64,000 nt of DNA from Ficedula albicollis (GCF_000247815.1 NC_021673.1:48854069-48918068), one strand, 5' to 3'. Numbered from the stretch's first letter, positions 47,720-62,766 are shown. Numbers and translations: made by a program. Notes: generated from the letters alone by a model not told the origin.

Positions 47720-48289
47720 CCCATACCCTAGGTCCATAGAGAAGGGTACTTTTGCTACTCCTATCCTTACCTTGCTCAGGCCTGTCCCTCCTTGCCATAA
47801 ACTGAACTCCTATGGCTGCTTTCTCTGGCTGTCAGGTGTCAGGGTGCTAGCTGGGTGAGCCCATGAAGAAGTGTGGGGCAGGCATGTGCAACACCAGCAG
47901 ACAGGGCACCGTAAAAGTGCAAACTCCAGTTTGACTGTGTGCTTCAAAGTCTGCAAGTAAACAAGGGCAGTGATCACTTGTGCACCTTCCCCAGCATGGT
48001 TTTGTCCCATACCCTAGGTCCATAGAGAAGGGTGCTTTTGCTACTCCTGTCCTTACCTTGCTCAGGCCTGTCCCTCCTTGCCATAAACTGAACTCCTATG
48101 GCTGCTTTCTCTGGCTGTCAGGTGTCAGGGTGCTAGCTGGGTGAGCCCATGAAGAAGTATGGGGCAGGCATGTGCAACACCAGCAGACAGGGCACCATAA
48201 AGGTGCAAACTCCAGTTTGACTGTGTGCTTCAAAGTCTGCAAGTAAACAAGGGCAGTGATCAGTTGTGCACCTTCCCCAGCATGGTTTT
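47720..48289. repeat. 286-bp tandem duplication
   Basis: CCCATACCCTAGGTCCATAG at 47720 recurs at 48006. About seven substitutions separate the units by eye (for example GGTACTTTTG versus GGTGCTTTTG, ACCGTAAAAG versus ACCATAAAGG, GATCACTTG versus GATCAGTTG), i.e. roughly 97-98% identity. Confidence 0.95.
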
Positions 48290-48624
48290 CAGTAGAGGTG
48301 TTCCAGCTTTATAATACTGAGCAACAACTTTGTGAAGACCTCTTAACAATTTTTTTTCTTGTGAGCACACTTTGCAGCTGACTGAAAATTGATAGAGGGT
48401 TTGAAAGCCAGAACTTGTACTCTAGCTAAAGGAGGGGGACCATGTGTCAAGATGATGGTGGGTCCAAAGGTCCACAGAGCCCAGCTCTGTTTCCTTTCAG
48501 ATGTCAAGCAGTTCAAGCTGTTGTTTCCTTCTGCTGCTTTCTTTGGTCAGTTTCTTAGTGAGGTAACGTCTTCTACATGCAAAAAGTGGAAGTAATAAAG
48601 CCTTAGCACTTGTTACAAAAACTG

Positions 48625-48832
48625 CAGAACCACAAAAGAACCCAGGCTGAAAGTGACCTCAGAATATCATCTGACCCAGTCTTTCCTGGGAAGGGGAGCC
48701 TGGAGGAAATTATCTATCACTGTGTCCAATCACACAGGCTAGAAGTTGGAAAACCTCTAGCAGTGTGGTTCTTCTGCATCCCTAGGAGGTTGTTTCAGTG
48801 ATTGACTCTTTTCACTATAAAAAAAGTTATTA
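48625..48832 (-). mobile_element. Degenerate CR1-like LINE fragment, minus strand
   Basis: AGGCTGAAAGTGACCTCAGA, ATCATCTGACCCAGTCTTTC, GTGTCCAATCACACAGGCTA and GATTGACTCTTTTCACTATA follow, in order, the reverse complement of a CR1 3' end. Divergence is high and the exact ends are uncertain. Confidence 0.6.
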
Positions 48833-49313
48833 CTTGCATGCCTGTAGAGTAACAAGTACCGGTATAAGGTTTGTACTTAGCATTGGTGTTGGTTTTTTTT
48901 CTTGGCATGGATAGCAAGCCTTAGGAGCATGTCAGTTCTTCCTTCTTCCCAAAGTTTGTAACTGGTTAGCTGCTTTCATTTTGGTTCGACAGAAGCATAG
49001 AGATCTCTCAAGGCAAGAAAGTAATCTCAATTTCTGTGTCTGAGACTTAAATCAGTGTTCCAGCTGGGGGAACAGTAGGTACAATTCTTGAAAGCTCCTC
49101 TTCTTAGCCTTACCTACCCCAGGAGACCTTAAGCACATCCTCTTGTCACCTAATAAAAAGAGAAGTTTCTGAGCCAGCCTCTGAAGCAGTCTCTTCCTAT
49201 TGAGACATGAGGAAAACTTAATCTGGCTCAGGCCCCTGCACTAGGTGCTGGAGGCAAGAGAACCAATTTTTCCACAAAATAACATTTTTCCACAAAATAA
49301 CAGGGTGGGGCTT

Positions 49314-49395
49314 TTACTTTCCACTCCAGTATCTTAGTCTGGGCTGAAAGGTGGTTACTTTCCACTCCAGTATCTTAGTCTGGGCTGAAAGGTGG
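49314..49395. repeat. 41-bp tandem duplication, next to a shorter one
   Basis: TTACTTTCCACTCCAGTATC at 49314 recurs at 49355, identical through GGCTGAAAGGTGG. Just upstream, TTTTTCCACAAAATAACA is present twice (about 49267-49301). Confidence 0.95.
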
Positions 49396-50173
49396 TCTTT
49401 TATAAGGGGCAGTTCTTTGCTACTGGGGCTTGTTAATCTGCGTGGGAAGGGGTATGGTGTGGTACCTTGCCTCCAGGGTTGTATTGTGTTTTCCATCAAG
49501 ATTATGGAAAAAGATTGCACCCCCACAGAACAGACATGGTAGTAATTTATCATGGTGGTAATGATGGTTGTACTTACATGCTTCAGAGGCTCATCATCAG
49601 CTTGTATTTGTTGTTTCTATGCTGTTGCTGAAGCTCTCAGTGGTCAGTCAAAACCCTGAGGTGCATCTGTTTTATATCTCTTTCTTTGTAAAGCTACTTG
49701 GTTTTTCCTCTGTTGGGTAAGGCTGGAGCCTTGCCAAGAATAATTCCCCTGCAAGAAAAGATCAGGAAAGAGGGCCTGGCTGGAGTAACCTGACCATGCT
49801 AATAAGTCTTAAACGGCAAAAGAACAGATACACCCTCTTCTCCTTATGTAATAGAGAAGAAATCCTGTCTCCTGCAACTTCAGAAAAAACTTGAGAACAA
49901 AGGAGTTGTTAAATGATATGTGCACTTCACAAAGGGATTTTAGTGAGAAAAAATGATGCATGTAAAGCCACCATTAATTTGCACTTTCTGATAACTCTTC
50001 CATAACCCAAATTTTTGTTCTCTGAGGTGTTGTTTTGGGGGCTGGCTTTTTTTGTTGGGTTTTTTTGGCCTCCACCTGCATGAGACCAATGATATTTTAC
50101 TTACTGGAGACTAGTGTGAACCTTGAACTGCCTTCTGCATACCATCTGGCATGGGAAAGCAGCAGGTCAGACC

Positions 50174-50307
50174 CTGAGTTATTTAGTTTTCCAGTGAAAT
50201 GAAACTTGACTGATTTACTCCTGTTCAGGATTTGGCCCATCTGAGTTGTTTAGTTTTCCAGTGAAATGAAACTCGACTGATTTACTCCTGTTCAGGATTT
50301 GGCCCAT
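50174..50307. repeat. 67-bp tandem duplication
   Basis: CTGAGTTATTTAGTTTTCCA at 50174 recurs at 50241 as CTGAGTTGTTTAGTTTTCCA. The units differ at about two positions and both end in GGATTTGGCCCAT. Confidence 0.95.
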
Positions 50308-53300
50308 TCCTTTGCCCGTGTAAAATCACATGAAAGCTGCCAAGCTTAGTGCTAAAGAGCACTGCCCTCTCCCGGGGGTTAGGGCTCCTCTGAGGTACTG
50401 CCCCTGTCTTGAATAGGATTTTCAGCCCCTTTCAGGACTGCTGCAGGGGGAACAGGTGATGTCAGTTTCAAATTAATCAAATAATGTGTTAATTACATTC
50501 CATTTCCAAACTTGTGTTTCATATGGATGCAGTACCGAGCCCGTCTACATGGGGCATCACCTGCTCCTCCTGCAGGAGCTGGGCTGCTTGTTTGAGATAC
50601 TTTGCTGCTCCTGGGTCTTTGCAGGAGAGATCACAAGCAGTGGGTGGACTTTCAGCAAGACCATGAAAGACATACGCCATCCCTGTGTCCAGACACTTGA
50701 GAAGGCATCTGGAGCCACGTGCTCTGCAGGAGATCTCAGAGGTGAATGCACCGAGCTGTTTGATCCTGCTTGGTCTCTGTTGCCCCCACAGCTTTCCTTC
50801 CTCAGTCATGACATAGGAATGTAGGACAGGCCCTTTAAGTTACCCCTGAGTAGCCTTTCCAGGGGTTTTCTGTTTTAAATTGAGAACTGGGTATTGTTTT
50901 AACTTTGCACAAGTGCAGTTTTAATATATTTCCTGAACATTCAAGAACTATATCCAACCACTCATTCTTATTGGCTTTAAAGTTGAGAATGTGGCTGGAA
51001 AAATAATATAGTTAAAGGCTGGTTTTTCCATATAAAATAAGCATTATTTTTCTCCTTTAAAAAAATTATAACCATGCCCTGCCACTGTTACTTGTGCCAT
51101 AAAGCTTGACTAAAATGAAATAGATTAGAGAAAGGGGAAAGAGTTGGTTCATATATTATTCTTTTCTCCAAATGTGTCTAATTGATACATCTGGCAGCAC
51201 TTGGTGGCCACGTAGTTTCAATCCATGCTTGCTTGACTGTTTTACACGTTATGGATTTGTCACTGGATTCATTTTGCACATTGCAGGTATTTTGGTAAAC
51301 CAGAGCTGCCAGCTGATTCCTGCAGATCCTGCAAGGTTTGCTTTACTCCTTGTGGCAAAGATTAAATGGGTTGGCTGATTTATGGTAATAAATTGGTGAA
51401 TTATTAAGTGATGTTGTACTGCCTGTTCCTGAATCACAAGCAGAGGCCACAAGACTATAACCTCATCATGCTTGACTTGGTACCTACACACAGGGCTTCA
51501 TCCTCTAAACAGAAATATTTAATGCTTTGTGATTTTTCTGTGGTTTGGGAACTTGCAGTACAGCTGCAGGAAGAGTGGTTTTCTAACTTCGTCTTTGAAA
51601 AGAGCAATAAGATGATTCCCATTTCTTACTGGGAAAGGGGAACCAAGGGACTGCTAAGTTCCTGACAAGGTGCAAGCAGAAACTTGATCAGTCACTGTTA
51701 ATTAGAGGAAAAAACTGTCTCTGCAATCAAGTGAACATGGGTCTCCAGCAGTGTTAAACAAGGACTTTTAGGATACAATCAGATTTTTTCAAATGTAGCT
51801 GCATCCTTCTTGATGGAGTTAAGCTTCAGTATGTTTTCTAAAGCTTCATTGTTAAGGGGGACCCTGCTTCTTTAGTCTCTAATTAGTGTTTCTCTGGGAG
51901 TCTCACCCAAATCATGATTTCAAGATTTGGCTGGATGAGCAGAGAAGAGGTCATGGATTACATTGTGCACGTAACTTAATTTTTAAGTTACATTGTTATT
52001 CATTGTCATGCAAGTGTAAGCTGACAGGTGGAAGCACAGTGTCCTTACTGAAATAATTATAATATGCTGCAGTAATTTCTCAACTCTGTTATATGGTGTG
52101 GTGATAGAGACAAGAGCCGTGGCACATTAATAATAACAGTTCTTAAAAATAGGAATGCAGTAGCTTCTTCGCTTCCATATTTTTTTCCCCACTATTGTTT
52201 TACAGTACTGCACTTTGTTTTAGTAATAGCTGATGATCCCCACTGATTTATCAGGGAGTAAAAGAGCATGATAGCTTTGCTGAGGAGAGAGGGAGGCCTA
52301 CCAGAGACCTCCTTTCTCACGTTGGTCCTCTCCCTCATCTCAGGCCTGGGTGCTCCCCAATGGATTCGAAAATGCCTTGTAAGGTGCCAAGAGTAGGGTG
52401 GGCATCATATCAGTAATAGATAAAAATGAAGGGAATATGTTGCTATGGTAAAAAAAAAGGATATTTTCCGTCAATAAACTGTTTCATCTCACCCCTGGCA
52501 TATACAGCATATCCATGTCCTCATCAGACAATGTGGCATTTTCAAATGGCATGAGTGTTTTAAACTGCTTGGTCACCATCGGGGATGCTCAGTGCCGCTG
52601 ACTTCCTTTCCATCCCTGCTGCTGGGGGTTTGTGCAGGAAGGAACCTGGTGTCAGTACCAAGCTGTTATTTTCAGTGCCTGTGGTAAAATTATTAGAGGC
52701 CAGTGAATAAGAAAAATAAGTTTACCCTGCATATGTCCCAAGTCCATGCATGTTCCAGAAGTTCAACTGTGTATAAAAATATAATTTAAAAAATAATTAA
52801 TTCCTATAGAAAAATACATCTGGGATTATATTGTCTTGTGTGCTAGGGATGGCTGAGAACTCTGTGGATACTGGATGTGCGCTGTGAGTGCAGTGGAATT
52901 AATGCAGCCCGCTTGTGCGGAATGCTTTGGAATCCCTCTGACTGAGGCCATCTGGAAGGGAGCCTCATGGCTATGCAGGCTGGTTGTCTGTCCTGTCCCT
53001 GTGTCTATCGTGGAGTTGAGGGGAGAGCACAGTAATGCCCTTCTGCTCTTTGTATTGTACATCCCAATGGGCAAGGCTATACCTGGGAGCAGTTTTCACC
53101 ACAGGCTTACAGATACAGATAAGAAGCAGGAACCAGAAAATTTCCTTTTCCTTCTGCATGGCTGTTTTTCTCCCTGTTTTTATAGGTGTTTCAGGTAATG
53201 TGCTCGAACTCCTGTGAAAATGTAGCTACAACAGCTGTCCAAGCCATTCACAGTGGAATGGGTATTTAATGGGTTACTGAACAGCAAATTGATCAACTCT

Positions 53301-54153
53301 GCTTTGGCTGCATGAGGCAGTGGCAGCCTTCCTGCCCTAAATCCCTTGTGCTTGCTGCACACCAGTCCTGCAGAACTGCCATTCTCTCTGCTTCATGAGA
53401 CAGGCAGAATAAGGAAGCTGTTGCTTTTGCTTTCAGACTTATCCTTCGACTCCTTGGTATTTATAGTTCCGTTGTTCCCCTCTCCTTCCGTGTCACTCTG
53501 TTGCTCACAGCCCTGCGGGAGCAGAGGCGCAGGCGCTCAGCTGCCTAGGGCTTGCTCCAGGCTTGCTTGAGGTAATTGCAGGTCAGTGCCCAGCCTCTCT
53601 TGCTCAGGCTTGGCTGGAACAAAGGTTAGTCACCTTTCTGCCAAACTGGAAGCAGTGCGCTGTTGGATACACACTGGATGTTAACTTAGAAACCTTATAT
53701 TTAGTTTCTTTATTTATTCCATTTAAACAAATAAGACCAAGTGTGGTCTTATTATCTCAATGACTCTGAATTGCAGGGTGTTGTGTCAAAAGCAGGTCTT
53801 AATTTGGTGTTGAAAAATGAACTGTCAGGCAAATTTTCCTTTCATACATGCAAGGCAAGTTCTTCAGGTTTGCTGTCAAACCTACTGCCTGTAGAATGTT
53901 AAATGACTACCTTATTCTTTTTTTCTCCTTCTAAGCAGGCAGAAATATGGAATAGTGTGAACCCCTGTCAGGGAGGATAGTCTTAGCTGGGAACAACCCA
54001 TATGACTTGTTTTAAGACAGTCCCCTTTTCTAATAGGGCAGGAAATTTCCAGTGGTAATTGCATTTTAAGATAACATAGGCGGATGTTACTGCTCTTCCA
54101 CCTGATGCAATGATGGAGTCCCTTTCTGTAAGGACTGCCTTAGGGAAATCTTT

Positions 54154-54195
54154 GAGTTGTTCCCCTCTTGTGTGGAGAGTTGTTCCCCTCTTGTG
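54154..54195. repeat. Short 23-bp-period direct repeat
   Basis: GAGTTGTTCCCCTCTTGTG occurs at 54154 and again at 54177. Confidence 0.9.
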
Positions 54196-57100
54196 ATGGT
54201 GGTGAGGCACATACCAGCACTGCAATATGTAGGAGAGGAAATGCGCTATGTCTGCAAGATATTCTGCCCCCATACACAAAACACCAGAGCTGCCAGTGAA
54301 TTGAGAGCCAAAATAAATGCTATTGTCAAGAAAATGCTACAGTACCTGTACAGGTACCTGACTACCCTTTGCAACCTTTATTCTGACCAGCCCAAGTTTT
54401 CCTATGATTCTGGCAGCAGTAACAGTGCAATTTTTGGCTATCTATCTGTCTATATCTTCCTGCTAGTCCTTTGTACAGTTCTTTCCATCATCTCTGTGTT
54501 CACAGTCCCCATTCATAATCAATCGAGATTACCAGTGCTGCCCGCTGCCCTCTGTGCTGGCTGCTTTCCCGAAAACATGGCATGGAGCAATATGCAGCAT
54601 GTGGTCTGGGTGAGGGCAAAGGGGTTGGTACTGCTGGCAGATAGCACAGAGGTACTTCCAACATATCCCAGATGGATCTCTTGGTGAAGATAACACACTG
54701 GTTACCAAGAAACCCTGTGCAAAAGCCACCTCCAAGCATGTGGTGTTTCCCATTTCTATTTTAAACTGAGAGCACTTGGACTTGGCTGTGGTTTGACTTG
54801 CTTCTCTATCCATTTTTTCCTTTTTTTTGTGTGTGTGCAGCGGACTTTTTGAGGCGCTGTGTGAAAGGATGATGATGACCTATATTGCCCAGTTGAGCTC
54901 TGAAATTTGGCAAAAAGAAACTGAAAGTAAGAAACTGGGCAGATATCTATATATTGGTTATCCAGAAGTTGAAGGAAAATTGCCTCATAAATTTGTTTCT
55001 ATCTTTGACCTTATCTTTGAAGCTTGCTCTTGCAACCTGAACATGACCTCCCACTTCCATGTCCTCTTTCCACCCCTGCTGAATCTAAAGCCTTTTCACT
55101 GGTTTCAGTTGGGTTTTTGTCTTGCTATACCTTGAGCACTTCCAGTTATCTCAAATGCTGCTTGATCAAGCCTTTGCTTTCACACCATGAAGGTTGAATG
55201 ATATCATCTCTCACCTACAAGGCTGAGAACATCAGTTTCCTTGGATCATCATGATACTTCCCCCAAATCATTCTAATGCCATCTTCTTGCTCCAAGATGT
55301 CCTGCAGCATTTCTTTCTCTGCTGAGAAAGCTCTGCCCAGGCAGCTTGAAAATCAGTGCCTTTTAAGATATATCACATTTCAGGCAAAAGCTCCCTGGAA
55401 ACTATAGCCTCGCATTTTATGCCAGGGGGTGTTAGGAATTCTTGCAATTAGAGGAGGCTCTTGTACCATTGCTTTAAAGGAGAAAAGTATTTATGTTTTC
55501 TATTTCTGTTCCTCAGAGGTACTAAAAGCTCTGCAGAAAAATAACTTATTAACTTCCTCATGTGTTGGATGTGGTATTATTTTTAACGTCCTAGAGCAGT
55601 TGTTTTAAAGGAGTTTGTATGTACCTTAGGCAGTTGGCAGCGTGAGTGCTCAGTATTTTTTTCCTATCTGATTATGCTGTGTGGGTGCATGCTGCATTGA
55701 CAGTTTATGCTTCCTTGTCCATATGCATCTTATCTTCCTGAAGATAGTGTCTGGAGATGTCAGGTCTGTGAGAAGACACTGACGAATTTATATCAGAAGA
55801 ATCTTTTTGTCTAGCAGCTCTTCAGCACAGCAAGCTGTTCAGAGTATCTCTTAAAAATAGAAAGTACTGGAAGAATATCAGCTTTGTCATGGCAGTGTCA
55901 TTTGTCATCAGTGCCAACTTGATTTGGCTAATCCCTGGTATTAGTAGGAGAAAGCCTGAATTGCCCACGCAAGATTCCCTGTGCCCCAGTTTTTGGAGAG
56001 CTTAGGGATATGTTTTGGAGTCTACAACCAGACCAGCACGTAGTGTGTATACTCTTAACTCCTACCTAGGTGTATTTTTCAGTATGAATGTAACTATGAG
56101 GGTCCAAAAACTTCAGTTCTTCTGGAGATGAGATTTCCTTGTGTATTTATCTGCTGCAGGATGATTTCATGTTACCAAGGAGCAAGGATCATACAACAGC
56201 ATGAATCCACCATCCAAAAAAAGCTCAGAGATTGTTCCCTGTGCTTGGCTCATGTTTCACCTCCTAGGTCTGCTCCTCAAAACTGGGATGTTCTTGGAAA
56301 CACTGTCAAATCTAGAAGTTTCTTCCCATTGAAATGGTGGTTAAATTTTGGACAGTTTGATTATCCCTTGTTTTTCATCCTCCTTAATGCTTCATCCAAT
56401 CAAACACTTCTGCATGTTTCCCTGTCACCCTATTTTTATGTCTTCCATACTGGCGTTTTGCCTTATGGGTGCAATGAATGGCAAGATATATTTTTGTACC
56501 ATATTATTGCCCATAGGTATTAAATGGCTGGTTTGATTGTTTTTATAGGTTGTTTTTTATAGCACAACTTTAGGAAGCAGTCAGTCATGCTAACAAAGTC
56601 TGTGTGAGACACACGTCTTGAAATAATCTGGAATGCTTTCCATGGAGCAATGATTACGTCTTCCTCAGAATACTCAAGAAACAGGAGTGGGATCAGCATT
56701 GTAAAAGCTTTATAGTTTCTCCTCCATGGACTCAGTAGACCTGCAGGTTGTAAACACCACTGAGAAGAATCACTGGTGCCCTTTTTGTGTTGCTATATGT
56801 CCATTATTGAATCAAATAAAATTGTCACCAGGGCTCAGCATTCAATGTTCTCACTCCTTCTCCCTGGGGGTATCTGCACTGCCAACTTCACCATTTCTCC
56901 ACTGGTTTTGAGGTGTTACCACCTGTTCAAGCTTGAGAAGATCAGTGGCAAACTGGAGTCCTGCATGGCATGACAGTGGGTGGCCAGGACATCAGGGAGA
57001 ACCTATGAGGAACATCTTCATGAGCATCTGCATAATCCTGTTTCATGCCCCGCATGTAGTCTATTAAGAGCTTGTTTGACTCGGAGGTTGTTAAGAGTTT

Positions 57101-58867
57101 GCCTTGGAAATTGTCACAAAACATGCAAATCATATCAAAAGCTGCATGAGACGTAATTTTGCACCAGTATGTACATCCTATCAAGCACAATTTCCTTCTG
57201 TCATCCCTTTCCAAGATACATTTGCACTTCAGCTCTAAAATTTTGAGAGCTCTGGGTCTGCATAAAGCAGACTTTCTCATTCTCAAAGAAGTCTGAAGAC
57301 TATTTTGTGCTGAAACTCCTGACCTAGATAAGATTAACGATCTGAGTTACACAATTAACACCCAATGCCAAGAAAGGAAAAGCTAAGCTTGAATTACTAT
57401 TCCCCGCTTGGCTAGGGCTGGTCTGCGTAGGGGGCTCTGTAGTCCTCTTGCATCCTTATGCTGTAAAGGCCATTCTTATGTCCAGACATCTCCGAGCCTG
57501 ACATGCAGGGGTCCTCTGTGACTGAGAAGTATTCAAACTCTTTCCGTATGCCATTGTGCAGCTAGAAGCTTGGATTCCTTCCAGCTCACTGAAGACACTC
57601 TGACACTGTTCCCCCCTAATCCCCTCCTTCTCACAGAGTATGGTTTTTTGGAAGGCTAGCATGTTCCATTGTTGGCTTTCCACTTGGGAACACAGACGGT
57701 GGTTCCTGGGAATAATGTAACCCTGAATTAACGATGAGCCAAGGTGGAGGGCGACTGCATGCTGTGATTGTGATGGTGGGATGGGCCTTTGGCTCTGTGG
57801 TGTGTTAGTGAGGATGCCTGGTTAGCCAGGCTGGTTTGTGGCTGTGCTCCATTTATCTGCTTGCTGGCCTGCCAACAAGAAGCACAAATGTTTAGCACTG
57901 GTGGGGCTGGGTTTCAGCAAGAAGAAATGCTGTCCCCCCCATCGCCCTTCTTGCAGCCGATCAGAGGATGATTCGCATCTGGTTTGCTGTTTCTTTTTGT
58001 GTGCTGGTAGCCTGGGGACATGAAAGCAGGTTAATGGGACAGGGTAGAGGGCGCTTTCTACTGAGCTGGCTTTTTTTTTCCCAAACCCAGATACAAGTAG
58101 AGAGAGAGGGAACAAGGTAATGAATAAATAGATACATTCAGATGTCTTTACAAGGACATCTTTCAGTGCAGGGATTTGACCTTGGATGTTTGGATTGTAT
58201 AATTTATAAGGTGGTGGCCTTGAGGTGAACCCACCTGAGACCTGAAGGTGCTGCTCCAGAAGACTTTTCACAGCTCCCAAGGCATTCACAGGTCCAAAGA
58301 TAAAGAGGAGTAAAGGAAATTTATTATGGCTGAGTTATATCATCTTTTCCTGCCTTCTAGCGGGTCAGGAGCTCAGGTGAGGTTAGAACTTCTGGTGCAT
58401 CTGACTGTGCTGTTGTTTGCTCTGTTCCTTCCGATGTTATTAGCTGTGTGTATTTGGAGTGCTTAAGGAGATATTTAAGGAGAGGGAAGCTGGTTTTTTT
58501 TCAGGGTTTCTCCTAATGGTGAGAGCCTGGAAACATCTATAACTATGAGCACCAGCTGGCATGACTGGAATCCCTAAATCAATGGTGTACCAATGTTGGT
58601 GGAGCCTCCTTTGCTGTGTCAGGCTCTAACTTTCAAGTTTTTCCTCTTAGGAATATTAAAAAATGCAAAGATAGTTTCTAAAAAAAATAGCAGGATTAAT
58701 TTAGAGTGACCATTAACAATTTTGCAGCCCTGTTGTGGTCTGTAATCTCACACTTTTTGCTGTAATCCCTCAGACCCATGTCCTGTAGAAAAGGCTGTGT
58801 TCCTGGGAGATAGGACAGCTGAAGTGGGAGGTGGGTAGGATGCTTGACAGTCAGATCCCACAATGAT

Positions 58868-59105
58868 ATTCATGATCTTAGATTGGACATTAGGAAAAAA
58901 TTCTTCACTGAAAGGGTTGCCAAGTGTTGGAATAGGCTGTCAAGGGAAATGGTTGAGTTGCCAACTCTAGAGGTATTTAAAAGATGTGGGTGTGGTGCTT
59001 AGGGACAGGGTTTAGTGGTGGACTTGGTAGTGTCAGGTTAATGGTTGGAGATGGTGATCTTGCAGGTCTTTTCCAAGCTAAATATTTTTCTGATTCTGTG
59101 GGTTG
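58868..59105 (+). mobile_element. CR1-like LINE fragment (3' end), plus strand
   Basis: In order: ATGATCTTAGATTGGACATT, AGGAAAAAATTCTTCACTGA, TGGAATAGGCTGTCAAGGGA, GAGGTATTTAAAAGATGTGG, GGTTTAGTGGTGGACTTGG and AGGTCTTTTCCAAGCTAAAT, ending TCTGATTCTGTGG. This is the familiar direct-orientation 3' end of avian CR1 with its short terminal octamer-like repeat. The 5' part is absent, as is typical. Confidence 0.88.
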
Positions 59106-62100
59106 CTGCTGTGAGCTTTGGGTCACATCCTGATATGATGTAAAAGACACAGCAGTCAGAGACACATTGCTCCTCCTCCTCCAGCTAACGCACATCGCTT
59201 TCACCTCATATCCTGTAGACATGATGGGTATTTCCCTTCTTGAAGGAGAGCTTTAAAGCATTATTGTGTTTTGGGAAGGGGGTAGAGCAGAGAGGAAATC
59301 AAAGGCCCAGCATGCTGGCTTTGATGACTTAGGAAATCAGATGGTTTTCCTTGTGAGAGATTTCTTCAGTGCAGAGCTGGTTGTGAGGTGGTTTGTGGTT
59401 ATGTTGACTAATTCATGTTTTCCTGCTGGAGGTGGGGGGGTAGATTGATCCCAGCAAAGTGTTGACTCTGTCTCATGGTGTAACCAAACTCCATTTGCAT
59501 GCTGTCTTTGTATCTGCTTGCTCATCAGAGCAGATTGTCTCTCTGCTCCTGCTTGTGGCCAGCAAACTTCAGCTAGAGGGAGGTTTTACAGTGACCTGGG
59601 CTCTAGGAAGAGCACCCTGCCATCCTTTTAAATGAAGGGAGGAGCATCACTGCTGGAGATCTGTTCCAGTGTTAGCTCAGCCTCTTTTTCTGCCCATGCT
59701 GACTTCTAAAATGTATCATTTTTTTTGCCTGAACTATTTGTGCTTTTCTCTGAAGAGGAGAAGGGCAATTTTAAATTCTCCTTTCTTCTCCCTTCTTCTA
59801 CCCTGCTTTTCTGGGAAAGCTGTCCTTAGCATTTTTCTCTGCTTATGTCATAAGATATGCTTATATGTTGTCATCTCCTCCCGATGCTCTCCTAAAAGAG
59901 GAAGGCACGACTGCAGCCTCTGTAGCCTTTCTTCCCGAAGGGTACATCTTCTTTCCTCATCCTCTTGTATCACTACGTGGTCATTTGTACATCTGGCACT
60001 GTCTGAGTGGGACCACCCAATTTCATCATCAATGCCATGCTGAGCATCCTGTGGACTTGGTAAAAGGTTGGCTATGACCTGTGGTGTCACCCAGAGACCA
60101 GTCCTCTTTCTTTGATTAGGGGTCACTTTTTTGTTTCCTCATGCTTCTGTCCCCAATGATGGTTGCTTCATGGTGGCCTTACTGAGATGCCAGAATGCCA
60201 CCTTGAACTCAGCTTTCTTCTGAATGCTGCTGTACCTGCTTTCTTTCCATCATCTGTGACATGGCCAGTCTTTTCCTGAATATTGGGGTTTCAGGCATTG
60301 GGGAAGCGGCTGTGATTTTCCTTACTGGCTTATATGTATATGCCACCACAGGGTTTTAATTTGCTTAGTATTTTATTGCTTAAGCTAGTGAAGCTGTTGA
60401 TCCTTTAAGGGACCATAGGCAGTTCAGCTGCAGATTAAGATTCAGGGAGCCACAGGTGCCTGATGGGCATAGTGTGTGAGAGGAGCCAACCTGATGGGGG
60501 ACTGTGCCTTCCAAGCTGCTATTCCATGGACTCTCCTTCATCAGGAGAACATGTGGAGGCTTTCCTTCTCTCTGGGTATCCTGGCCACCTGGACTGCAAA
60601 CCAAAATCAGTCCCACTGAAGTGGTCAATGGAAGCTTCAGTACCCTTAATGTGTGCTGCACATCTGCAAAAAACTGGAATGCTTAGCCAAGGTGAATGGA
60701 AAGGAGAATTGGTAAATGGCTTCTGCCTCCAAACCCCTTCTCCTTTATGAGCCTTTAGTCATGGAGCAATAAATATGAAAAGGAATTAAATCACCTTTTT
60801 GATGGTGTGCAGGTATGCTAGAGTTATGCCATCTTAAAAGTTCAGTAAACACTATTAACCTTTCTTACACTGCTAGGAATTGCATAACATCAGGAACTTC
60901 TTTCCCTTACAGTAGTACAGAGGCTTTGTGGTATGTGTGAGCTATTTTTCTTTTTTCTCTATAAAGCTAAAAAGACATAATGTTTTTGCTTAACCAAGGG
61001 AGAGAACTTCCTCTTATTCAATCTTGTGGCAATGCAATCCCAACCATATACTATCCAGCTAAATTTCAGCATGTGGAGACATCTGCCTTTGGCAATTTTT
61101 ATTTTTGTTAGTGAGAGAGAGTGAGAGTAAGTATTTCTCCTCTTTCAGTGTGAATCCTAGTGACCCCTAAGATGTCTGGCTGGATCCCTGCCTGTGCAGG
61201 GTTATTTCAGTTCAGGGAATGCACACTGCTGCAGCTCATGGCAGGCTGCATCCAATCACAGGCAAAGCGCCTTAAATCTTTGCCCAACACACACTGTGTA
61301 GCACAAATAAGAAGATGCTGACAATCATGTGTTTAACAAAATCTCCTTTCCATAGATCTTTGAAGAGCTTTAAAAAGATTTTTTTTTTTAAATCCCCAAC
61401 AAGCTCACAGTCTTAAAATTAGAAGGATTTGGGATTTTGCTTTTAAGTTTACCTTTACCCTCTTTAAAAAGAGACCTTTGGTGACAGCGCTGACAGAGCA
61501 GAATTATGTGTATTGTCCACTATTATGCATCTGGTAAAGCAGATATGACAAGTCGTCCTTTCTTTAGACCTTAACTCTTTCCTTTTTTTCTTTGTGGATA
61601 CTAGCAGGCTGGTTAAATAGAATTCCTCCATAGATGCAGTCCTCTGCAATTTATGTAGTAGTCATTTCTACAACTTTATACAGTAACTGATTACATACCT
61701 GCATGCTGGCTGTGCACTGCAGCAATTATGATGGTTTGCAAACATCACTGTTTATTAAGAGCTTTAAAATAAAATTAGTGACCCTTTCAATCCTCCCAGC
61801 CTTTGTGATTTCTTAGATATTCTGCTTTTGGTTTGAATTTTTGTTTATTTTGGCTTATTTTTTAAATATGATATGGCCATTTAAGATTAAGCTGCAGCTG
61901 TTCAGTGGTGGGGATTTATTTGATGCCCTTTGAGAAGGAGACAGCCTCGGACTTCTGTTGCTTAACAGATTCTTGCTGAGAAGAAGGCTGACACTTCCTA
62001 TTACTGTCCTGAGCTTCTAAACTACCACTTGTCATCCACCAGGTGTTTCCTCTGCCTCCACCTCCATAATTAATCATCTGAAAACCGGGGATTGCAATTC

Positions 62101-62137
62101 GAAATCAAAATTATAGCTATGAGCTATTTGACTAAAT

Positions 62138-62766
<629 letters not shown>

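Noticed and set aside
54157..54687. 176-codon open frame with a hydrophobic central segment in the EEPD1 intron
   Set aside because: The hydrophobic part could mimic a membrane helix, but there is no family resemblance and no splice or promoter context, and the first part overlaps a direct repeat.
54826..54960. Possible EEPD1 second coding exon after a TTTTTTTTGTGTGTGTGCAG acceptor-like string
   Set aside because: The acceptor looks plausible, but the following translation does not resemble the EEP nuclease domain that must follow the phase-2 donor.
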